A stretch of DNA of 7,037 nt from Desulfobacterales bacterium. GTDB lineage: Bacteria > Desulfobacterota > Desulfobacteria > Desulfobacterales > SpSt-501. A program made the position numbers and the translations under genes. The notes under the pieces are model-generated. The model was given only the letters and a program-made list of their open reading frames with translations, did not search any database and was not told where the DNA came from. Location of the stretch: assembly GCA_025454275.1 (NCBI GenBank), contig JALOOS010000228.1, positions 1 to 7,037 of the forward strand, read 5' to 3'. Positions within the stretch are counted from its first letter, which is position 1, and every line of letters starts with the position of its first letter. This document shows positions 1-7,037 of this stretch, in pieces.

Positions 1-49
1 CGACAATGAGGAGGGTAATAAGGCTGATAATGGCGATGGGTTTCATCAT
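1..49 (-). CDS. Start of a probable exported or membrane protein (partial, runs off the left edge)
   Basis: Only 16 codons are present, reading MMKPIAIISLITLLIV on the minus strand. A short start with one lysine followed by an unbroken hydrophobic run is what a signal peptide or a first membrane helix looks like, so the product is probably exported or anchored in the inner membrane. Two ATG codons in tandem (47-49 and 44-46) could each be the start. I took the first because a weak GGAA ribosome-binding site lies 9 nt upstream of it. A good promoter (80-109) gives a short leader of roughly 25 nt, so the gene is probably transcribed on its own rather than only by read-through from topA. The function cannot be told from this fragment. 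Confidence 0.55.
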   Translation of the reverse strand, partial: MMKPIAIISLITLLIV

Positions 50-79
50 GGCGACGCGTTCCGCGATTCAAGTGAACGC

Positions 80-109
80 AGCATAACAGGGGACAGCCGG
101 AGAAGTCAA
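80..109 (-). promoter_or_regulatory. Sigma70-type promoter for the gene at the left edge
   Basis: On the minus strand a -35 box TTGACT (104-109) is followed after 18 nt by a -10 box TATGCT (80-85). Transcription would start near position 73, about 24 nt before the ATG at 47-49. The promoter lies just after the topA stop codon, in a gap without any clear terminator hairpin. The assignment rests on the match to the consensus and its position. Confidence 0.6.
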
Positions 110-124
110 GCAAATAGACGCATC

Positions 125-2404
<2,280 letters not shown>

Positions 2405-2424
2405 GATGCCTCTGTCCTTGATTC

Positions 2425-3558
2425 TTATGACCGCGTGCGCCCGGCCGGAGCCAGGGTGAATTGTTTTCCGGGCAGCTGCACGGCGCAGCCCTTGAGCTCC
2501 AGCTGGAGCAGCGCGGCGGCGAGCGCGCCGGGTGCCAGCCCCGCGCAGCGCTGCAGCGCATCGATGTGCACGGGGTAGGGGCCGAGGCATTGCAACACCC
2601 GCTGCTCCTCGGGCGTCAGGGGCGCGCCGCCGCCGGCGGTTTCGGCGGCCGGAGCGGACGATCGCTCTCCCCCGGGCGCGGGCAGCGCCAGCCGCGGCTT
2701 CAGTTCGGCGGCGATGTCCTGGGCGTTCTCGACCAGGATCGCCCCCTGGCGGATCAGGGTGTGGGTTCCCATGCTCTTGAACGAGTGGATGCTGCCCGGC
2801 ACGGCGAACACCTCGCGGTTTTGCTCCGCGGCCAGCCTCGCGGTGATGAGCGCGCCGCTGTTCTTCGCCGCCTCGACCACCACGGTGCCGAGCGCCATTC
2901 CGCTGATGATCCGGTTGCGGGCCGGAAAATGGTGCGGGTCGGGCCCGGCCGCCAGCGGGAATTCCGAGACCACGGCTCCGGCGGCGGCGATCCGCCCGGC
3001 GAGGCTACGATGCTGCGGCGGGTAGAGGTTGTCAAGGCCGCTGCCCAGGACGGCGATCGTCCGCCCCCTGCCGGCCAGGGCCCCTTCGTGCGCCGCCCCG
3101 TCGATGCCGAGCGCCAGTCCGCTCACCACCGTGAAGCCGAGCTGCGCCAGGCCCTGGCTGATCCGGCGCGAGGTTTCGAGCCCGTAGGCCGTGGGAACGC
3201 GCGAGCCGACCACCGCGACGATGGCCTCATCGGCGCAGAGCTCCCCGCGCACATAGAGGACCGGGGGCGGGTCCGGGATCTCGCGCAAAAGCCGAGGGTA
3301 GTCCGGGTCGGCGAGGGTGAGCAGGCGGCAGCCGGAGCGCCGCGCCGCCGCCACCTCGGCCGGGGCGGAGGCCGGGAGCGGCTGGGAGCGGATAGCCCGG
3401 GCCAGCCGCTCCGTAACACCCTCGACCTGCGCAAGCGCCGCGCCCGTCGCCTCCAGGGCGGCCCCGGCGGAGCCGAAGCGATCGAAGAGCCGCTTGCAGA
3501 TGAGGTTCCCCACCCCCGGTACGCTCTTCAGCTGCAACCAGCGGAGAATCTCATCCAC
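2425..3558 (-). CDS. dprA: DNA-processing protein DprA (Smf)
   Basis: DprA binds incoming single-stranded DNA during natural transformation and loads RecA onto it; it also occurs in many bacteria not known to be competent. The 377-residue product has an N-terminal helix-hairpin-helix/SAM-like segment (about 1-60, with LKSVPGVG at 10-17). The Rossmann-type DprA core follows (about 75-285), with VGSR at 117-120, SGLALGIDGAAHEGAL at 146-161, FPARNRIISGM at 211-221 and GTHTLIRQGA at 264-273. After a proline/alanine-rich linker comes a winged-helix-like C-terminus (about 312-372). There is no ATG at the right place. I chose the GTG at 3556-3558 because it gives the usual N-terminal length and has AGAGGGGG about 10 nt upstream. 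The frame stays open far upstream within secF, but that part is not DprA-like. The start lies shortly after the secF terminator hairpin, and I see no clear promoter of its own. topA follows after 20 nt. Confidence 0.95.
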   Translation of the reverse strand: MDEILRWLQLKSVPGVGNLICKRLFDRFGSAGAALEATGAALAQVEGVTERLARAIRSQPLPASAPAEVAAARRSGCRLLTLADPDYPRLLREIPDPPPVLYVRGELCADEAIVAVVGSRVPTAYGLETSRRISQGLAQLGFTVVSGLALGIDGAAHEGALAGRGRTIAVLGSGLDNLYPPQHRSLAGRIAAAGAVVSEFPLAAGPDPHHFPARNRIISGMALGTVVVEAAKNSGALITARLAAEQNREVFAVPGSIHSFKSMGTHTLIRQGAILVENAQDIAAELKPRLALPAPGGERSSAPAAETAGGGAPLTPEEQRVLQCLGPYPVHIDALQRCAGLAPGALAAALLQLELKGCAVQLPGKQFTLAPAGRTRS

Positions 3559-4640
3559 GCCTGCGATGCCCCCTCTTCGGACGGGCGGCCGGGACCCATC
3601 AATGGAAAACCCCCTTGGAGCCCAAGGGGGTGACAACGGCCGGCTTGAAGTTGCGACGGGCGGTAGGTGCCGACCACCACCCCCACCAGCATGGCAAAGG
3701 CGAAATCCCGGATGATCTCCCCGCCCAGAATGAAAAGCGCCATCACCACGACGAAGACCGTACCGGCGGTCAGGATCGTGCGGCTCAGGGTCTCGTTGAC
3801 GCTGCGGTTGATCACCGCCGCGAGCGGGCTCTTCAGCAGCTTCTTGAGGTTCTCCCGGATCCGGTCGTAGACGATGATGGTGTCGTTCAGGGAGTAGCCG
3901 ATGATGGTGAGCAGGGCGGCGATCACGGTGATGGTGAACTCCCGCTCGGTGACCGAGAAGACCCCCACCGTGATGATGACGTCGTGCAGGAGCGCCACGA
4001 TGGCCCCCAGGGCATACTTCAGGCCGAGCACCCAGAAGAGCGCCAGGGTCAGAGCGATCGCGGCCGCGATGATGAACGGCATGCTGACCCCGAACGTGTA
4101 AAGGGCGTAGACCGCGCCCCCCAGCACCAGGGCCACCACCCCGCTCTGGGCCCACTTGAACTCGAAGCGGCCGGAGATGTAGATGGCGATGAAGATCAGG
4201 GCGAAAAAGATGGCGAGCAGGGCCTTTTCACGCAGGTCCTTGCCCACCTGGGGGCCGACCATTTCGACCCGCCGGATTTCAGCGTTCGTGCCGGCGGCCT
4301 CCTCCAAGGCCTTTTTCAGCTTCGGGATCAGCTCGCCGGGCTGGATGTCGGCGACATCGGTGCGGATCAGCACCTCGTTGTCGGCCGCCTCGCCCATCCG
4401 CTGCACCGTGGCGCCGGAGATCTGCAGAGCGGCCAGCCCGTCCCGAATCCGGTCGATCGGGGTGGCCTGCGAGAATTTCACCTGGATAAGCGCCCCCCCG
4501 GCAAAGTCGATGCCGTAGCGGGGCCCCCCGTGCCAGATGAGGGAGATGACGCTGAGCAGGATGAGCACGCCCGAGAGGGTGAAGGCGATGCGGCGTTTGC
4601 CGACAAAGTCGAGGTTGACCCCGGGTTTGATGAGTTCCAT
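3528..4640 (-). CDS. secF: Protein translocase subunit SecF, with altered C-terminus
   Basis: SecF pairs with SecD in the inner membrane and uses the proton gradient to assist protein export through SecYEG. The start ATG (4638-4640) has AAGGA 9 nt upstream. Visible parts are the first helix (about 18-36), the periplasmic stretch with RYGIDFAGG (41-49), KVGKD-like VGKDLREKALLAIF (132-145), LLHDVIITVG (217-226), GYSLNDTIIVYDRIREN (248-264) and SVNETLSRTILTAGT (280-294). Between YISGRFEF (154-161) and KYALGAIVALLHD (208-220) lie about 46 residues absent from SecF of E. coli; they look like two further helices. Family likeness stops at VVVGTY (321-326). Where SSI-VAS should follow, the frame runs 44 residues of unrelated sequence, across a terminator hairpin and 31 bp into dprA. 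The true end is therefore uncertain. One frame over, a stop at 3599-3601 would be used after a single-base shift. The gene identity is firm; the C-terminus is not. Confidence 0.93.
   Translation of the reverse strand: MELIKPGVNLDFVGKRRIAFTLSGVLILLSVISLIWHGGPRYGIDFAGGALIQVKFSQATPIDRIRDGLAALQISGATVQRMGEAADNEVLIRTDVADIQPGELIPKLKKALEEAAGTNAEIRRVEMVGPQVGKDLREKALLAIFFALIFIAIYISGRFEFKWAQSGVVALVLGGAVYALYTFGVSMPFIIAAAIALTLALFWVLGLKYALGAIVALLHDVIITVGVFSVTEREFTITVIAALLTIIGYSLNDTIIVYDRIRENLKKLLKSPLAAVINRSVNETLSRTILTAGTVFVVVMALFILGGEIIRDFAFAMLVGVVVGTYRPSQLQAGRCHPLGLQGGFPLMGPGRPSEEGASQAWMRFSAGCS
3606..3630 (-). terminator. Rho-independent terminator at the 3' end of secF
   Basis: Read on the minus strand, a perfect 9-bp stem (CCCCCTTGG with CCAAGGGGG, 3622-3630 and 3610-3618) closes a 3-nt loop and is followed at once by four T residues (3606-3609). 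This is a standard intrinsic terminator shape and would end the yajC-secD-secF transcript before dprA. It lies inside the open reading frame of secF as read, which is abnormal and is one reason to doubt the secF 3' end. Confidence 0.75.
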
Positions 4641-4691
4641 AAAAGACGATCCTTATAAAGCGCAGCCCGGTGCGCGCGGCCTGGGCCCGTG

Positions 4692-6269
4692 TCAAATACT
4701 CAGTTGGCGGACCTTGCGCGTCGTGAGCACATAATCGAAGACAAGACGCGACACGACGATCGCGGTGAACATGCTTGCGACCACCCCGATGCTGAGCGTC
4801 ACGGCGAAGCCTTTGACCGGCCCTGTGCCGAACTGGAAGAGGACGACGGCCGCAATCAGGGTGGTGATGTTGGCGTCCATGATGGTCGTGGTGGAGCGGT
4901 CGAAGCCGGCATCCGTGGCGGCGCGCGGGCTCTTCCCCAGCCGCAGCTCCTCGCGGATGCGCTCGTAGATCAAAACATTGTTGTCGACCGCCATGCCGAT
5001 GGTCAGGATGATACCGGCCATGCCCGGCAGGGTCAGGGTGGCCCCGAAGGCTGCGAGCCCGGCACCGATCAGGACGATGTCGAGCACCACCTCGAACACG
5101 GCGAGCAGCCCGGCGAGCTTGTAGTAAAACCCCATGAAGAGCAGGACCAGGATCGCCCCCACGGCCATCGAGATCAGCCCGGCGCGGATCGAGTCCGCCC
5201 CGAGGGAGGGGCCCACGGTCCGCTCCTCCAGGATGGTGACGGGGGCGGGCAGGGCGCCGGCGCGCAACACGATGGCGAGGTCGCGGGCCTCCTCCATGCT
5301 GAAGCGGCCGGTGATGCGGGCCCGTCCGCCGGCGATCTTCTCCTGGATCGTCGGGGCGGAGTAGACCTTGTTGTCGAGGACGATGGCAAGCCGCTTGCCG
5401 ACATTCTCGCCGGTGACGCGCTCGAACACCCGCGCCCCCTTTTTGTCGAAGTCGATCGAGACATAGGGCTCCCCGTACTGGGAGTCGATCTGCACGCGCG
5501 CGTCCGTGAGCGAGGCGCCGGTCAGAAGCGCGGTTTTGCGCACGAGGAAGGGGGTGCGGGCGGTGCGTTGCGTGGCCGGGTCTTCGTCGACCTTGAACAG
5601 CACCTCGGTGCCCGGGGGGGGGGACCCTTGGAGCGCGGTATTGACGTCGCGGGTGTCGTCCACCAGTTTGAACTCGAGCAGCGCGGTGCGGCCGATCAGG
5701 TCCTTGGCCCGTTCGGTATCCTGGATCCCGGGCAGCTGAACCAGGATGCGGTTCTCCCCCTGGCGGCGGATGTCCGGCTCGGCCACCCCGAACTGGTCGA
5801 TCCGGTTGCGGATCGTCTCCAGGGCCTGATCGACCGCCAGTTTCTTGATCTGCTCCGCATCCGCGTCGGCCAGGTCGAGCACGAGCGAAAGTCGCTCGGG
5901 CTGCTCGCTCTGAATCCGGGAGCGCAGGTCCCGCAGCTCCTTGTCGAGGAGCTGCTTGAACTTGGCGATATTCTCGGCGCCGGTCACCTCGACCGCAATT
6001 TTGTTCGGCGCGGGGCGCTCCAGGAGGAGGTTCTGGATCTGATTCCGGCGCGCCAGGTCGCGGATTTCCGAGAGGTTGCGCTCGATCGTGCTCTCGACCG
6101 CCTTGACCGTGTTGACCTCCAGCACCAGGTGCATCCCCCCCTGGAGGTCGAGGCCCAGATTGACGCGCTTGTCCGGCCAGAGACCGGGCTTGAGCGTGGG
6201 CAGGGAATAGACCACGGCGGCAACGAGCACTGCCAGAACGATAATCAGCCTCAACGAAAAGCGTTTCAA
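4692..6269 (-). CDS. secD: Protein translocase subunit SecD
   Basis: SecD is the larger partner of SecF in the proton-driven SecDF complex, which acts late in Sec-dependent export on the periplasmic side of the inner membrane. The product is 525 residues long. It has an N-terminal helix (about 6-22), then LGLDLQGGMHLVLEV (38-52), a large periplasmic P1 region, RTALLEFKL (194-202), GPSLGADSI (353-361) and five further helices from about 361 onward. These include the family signature around TIGMAVDNNVLIYERIREE (423-441). The frame opens upstream to 6299, but those codons fall in a terminator hairpin. I chose the TTG at 6267-6269 because AGAAGGA lies 7 nt before it and the product then begins MKRFSLRL, a normal SecD N-terminus. 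secF starts 51 nt downstream, so the two are co-transcribed. A run of ten C residues (5614-5623) encodes part of GSPPPG; the frame is intact across it. Confidence 0.97.
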   Translation of the reverse strand: MKRFSLRLIIVLAVLVAAVVYSLPTLKPGLWPDKRVNLGLDLQGGMHLVLEVNTVKAVESTIERNLSEIRDLARRNQIQNLLLERPAPNKIAVEVTGAENIAKFKQLLDKELRDLRSRIQSEQPERLSLVLDLADADAEQIKKLAVDQALETIRNRIDQFGVAEPDIRRQGENRILVQLPGIQDTERAKDLIGRTALLEFKLVDDTRDVNTALQGSPPPGTEVLFKVDEDPATQRTARTPFLVRKTALLTGASLTDARVQIDSQYGEPYVSIDFDKKGARVFERVTGENVGKRLAIVLDNKVYSAPTIQEKIAGGRARITGRFSMEEARDLAIVLRAGALPAPVTILEERTVGPSLGADSIRAGLISMAVGAILVLLFMGFYYKLAGLLAVFEVVLDIVLIGAGLAAFGATLTLPGMAGIILTIGMAVDNNVLIYERIREELRLGKSPRAATDAGFDRSTTTIMDANITTLIAAVVLFQFGTGPVKGFAVTLSIGVVASMFTAIVVSRLVFDYVLTTRKVRQLSI

Positions 6270-6290
6270 GGTTCCATCCTTCTGCGGGAC

Positions 6291-6326
6291 AAAAAGCAAC
6301 GCCGTCCCCCGTCGGGGGCGGCGTTG
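6291..6326 (-). terminator. Terminator-like hairpin between yajC and secD
   Basis: On the minus strand the arms CAACGCCG/CGGCGTTG and CCCCC/GGGGG (outer parts 6297-6304 and 6319-6326, inner parts 6306-6310 and 6314-6318) pair with one bulged base and a 3-nt loop. A GC dinucleotide and then five T residues (6291-6295) follow. The stem is about 13 bp and very GC-rich, so it should be a strong intrinsic terminator. It lies between the yajC stop (6349) and the secD ribosome-binding site, so it would lower the expression of secDF relative to yajC, acting as a partial terminator or protecting the end of a yajC transcript. Confidence 0.75.
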
Positions 6327-6348
6327 GCGGTTCGCCCAGAGTCGACCG

Positions 6349-6693
6349 CTACTCGGTTTTGGTTTCGGGCGGAGGGGGACTGGCCGCCGGAATCACCCCG
6401 GCCACGTTGGCGCGGTTGATTTTCACCCGCACCTTGTCGGCGATTTCCACGGTGAGCGTGGTCTCGTCCAGGCCGGTCACCCGACCGTGCAGTCCGCCGG
6501 AGGTGATGATGCGGTCTCCCTTTTTGAGGGCGGCGACCATGCCGCGGTGCTCCTTGTTGCGTTTCTGCTGCGGGCGGATGAGCAGAAAGTAAAAGATCAC
6601 GAACATCAGGATGAGCGGAATGAAGCTCGCGAAACCACCGGCGCCGCCCTCCGGCGCCCCACCCTGGCCCATGGCGTAGGCGATGTCGATCAA
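6349..6693 (-). CDS. yajC: Sec translocase accessory subunit YajC
   Basis: YajC is a small single-span inner-membrane protein that joins SecDF in the accessory Sec complex. The product has 114 residues, the usual family size. It has a short glycine-rich N-terminus, one membrane helix (about 23-39), the basic motif LLIRPQQKRNKEH (37-49) right after it, and a cytoplasmic domain with ALKKGDRIITSGGLHGRV (55-72). The tail is rich in proline and ends in charged residues. The start is TTG at 6691-6693, supported by a strong GGAGGG (6701-6706) about 7 nt upstream. A sigma70-type promoter lies just ahead, making yajC the first gene of the yajC-secD-secF unit. Confidence 0.96.
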   Translation of the reverse strand: MIDIAYAMGQGGAPEGGAGGFASFIPLILMFVIFYFLLIRPQQKRNKEHRGMVAALKKGDRIITSGGLHGRVTGLDETTLTVEIADKVRVKINRANVAGVIPAASPPPPETKTE

Positions 6694-6700
6694 AACGATA

Positions 6701-6706
6701 CCCTCC
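6701..6706 (-). promoter_or_regulatory. Ribosome-binding site of yajC
   Basis: GGAGGG on the minus strand, 7 nt before the TTG codon, is a near-perfect anti-16S match. It decides the non-ATG start of yajC and probably makes up for the weak start codon. Confidence 0.8.
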
Positions 6707-6729
6707 TTTTTTTATGAAAAAGTGGGGGT

Positions 6730-6758
6730 GATATACTGAATTTCCCACACAACGTCAA
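6730..6758 (-). promoter_or_regulatory. Sigma70-type promoter of the yajC-secD-secF operon
   Basis: On the minus strand TTGACG (-35, 6753-6758) is separated by exactly 17 nt from TATATC (-10, 6730-6735). Transcription would begin near 6723, leaving a leader of about 30 nt that contains an A-rich stretch and the strong yajC ribosome-binding site. The promoter lies between the repeat element (6770-6929) and yajC, so the element is upstream of the core promoter and does not interrupt it. Confidence 0.7.
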
Positions 6759-6769
6759 ACCCTATCTGA

Positions 6770-6929
6770 AACAGGTGGTTGAAAAAGGTGGTTGAAAAAC
6801 AAGGATCAGCCTGTCAGCCAAGGCGCGCGGCGATTTGGAAAGCGCGGCATATTCATGAATATGTGGGCAGTTACAATGGCTGCACGACATAGGATCACAG
6901 CCTGAGGCGCCTGTTTTCGACAATCTGTT
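6770..6929. repeat. MITE-like intergenic repeat element with imperfect terminal inverted repeats
   Basis: The ends at 6770-6785 and 6914-6929 are inverted copies matching at 13 of 16 positions (AACAGGTGGTTGAAAA against AACAGATTGTCGAAAA). Inside are a perfect 16-bp palindrome (6848-6863) at the tip of a longer imperfect hairpin (arms about 6827-6847 and 6864-6883) and a direct repeat of AGGATC..CAGCCTG (6802-6813 and 6891-6904). There is no open reading frame of note. The shape matches non-autonomous, hairpin-forming intergenic repeats that I recall as present in many copies in related genomes, often with GTTGAAAAA-type ends. That is recollection, not a search. The right end touches the stop codon of the upstream gene, and the element's hairpin may serve as that gene's transcript end. 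I see no clear target-site duplication. Confidence 0.55.
6773..6798. repeat. Tandem repeat, two exact 13-bp units
   Basis: The unit AGGTGGTTGAAAA occurs twice with no gap (6773-6785 and 6786-6798). It overlaps the left inverted end of the repeat element and seems to be a local duplication of that end, since the right end has a single copy. Confidence 0.85.
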
Positions 6930-7037
6930 CAAGGTTCACTGAGGATTTTGGACTCCCCGGGCACCAGCGCCGGGTCGGCCTCGACTTCCAGGCTGATGCG
7001 GCGGCGGGTCTCGAACTCGAGCAGGTCGCGCCGCTTG
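6929..7037 (-). CDS. C-terminal end of a probable RNase E/G-family ribonuclease (partial)
   Basis: Only the last 35 codons are in the window, entering from the right edge and ending at a TGA (6929-6931). They read K-R-R-D-L-L-E-F-E-T-R-R-R-I-S-L-E-V-E-A-D-P-A-L-V-P-G-E-S and then a short tail. The pattern of a KR pair, a conserved E before an arginine, alternating hydrophobic residues and then D-P-x-L resembles the end of the catalytic half of RNase E/G (in E. coli RNase E, the NEKR...IETR...IVPND region). These enzymes cut single-stranded AU-rich RNA in mRNA decay and rRNA maturation. The stop codon coincides with the end of the repeat element, so the final residues may have been changed by its insertion. 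The fragment is too short to tell RNase E from RNase G or to rule out another family. Confidence 0.5.
   Translation of the reverse strand, partial: KRRDLLEFETRRRISLEVEADPALVPGESKILSEP

Noticed and set aside
2405..2590. Possible N-terminal extension of topA
   Set aside because: The added residues are Arg/Ala-rich, overlap the end of dprA in another frame and do not resemble TopA; the ATG at 2402-2404 gives the family N-terminus.
3559..4155. Possible N-terminal extension of dprA into secF
   Set aside because: The extension is a shadow of secF with no DprA-like sequence; the GTG at 3556-3558 has a ribosome-binding site and gives normal length.
4641..4691. Separate promoter or terminator between secD and secF
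   Set aside because: The 51-nt gap is GC-rich with only weak pairing and no T-run or promoter boxes; only the secF ribosome-binding site is clear.
6270..6299. Ten-residue upstream extension of secD
   Set aside because: Its TTG lies inside the terminator stem and has no ribosome-binding site, while the TTG at 6267-6269 has AGAAGGA at good spacing.
4689..6419. Long plus-strand open frame opposite secD
   Set aside because: It is antisense to a well-supported secD, has biased Asp/His/Gln/Gly composition, and no domain or ribosome-binding site is evident.
6773..6904. CRISPR-like array, because of repeated short units
   Set aside because: There are only two adjacent 13-bp units and one imperfect direct repeat, with no regular spacers and no cas genes.

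Overview
This is a GC-rich, tightly packed chromosomal segment in which every gene I can support lies on the minus strand. The gene content and protein style fit a bacterium of the Desulfuromonadales/Geobacterales type (former Deltaproteobacteria): a YajC-SecD-SecF block followed by DprA and TopA, with an RNase E/G-type tail just upstream. The taxonomic placement is inference from remembered protein style, not a computed match.

In transcription order, from the right edge to the left, the layout is as follows. (1) At 6929-7037 is the C-terminal end of a probable RNase E/G-family ribonuclease. (2) At about 6770-6929 is a 160-bp non-coding element with imperfect terminal inverted repeats, a perfect 16-bp palindrome at the tip of a long imperfect hairpin, and internal direct repeats. 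It looks like a dispersed, MITE-like intergenic repeat. (3) A good sigma70-type promoter at 6730-6758 precedes yajC. (4) yajC, secD and secF encode the accessory SecDF-YajC complex of the Sec translocase. A strong Rho-independent terminator-like hairpin separates yajC from secD, and a second one sits at the 3' end of secF. (5) dprA (DNA uptake and RecA loading) and topA (DNA topoisomerase I) follow, 20 nt apart. (6) After topA, a short promoter region drives the first 16 codons of a gene for an exported or membrane protein that runs off the left edge.

yajC and secDF work together at the inner membrane, where SecDF uses the proton gradient to help pull proteins through SecYEG. dprA and topA are DNA-handling genes that are neighbours in many bacteria. 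The region is mostly housekeeping. The points worth a second look are SecF, which has a central insertion adding about two membrane helices and a C-terminus that loses family resemblance in the middle of its last helix, with a terminator inside the reading frame; the terminator between yajC and secD; a ten-cytosine coding run in secD; and the repeat element at 6770-6929. I see no convincing new defence, mobile or regulatory system.
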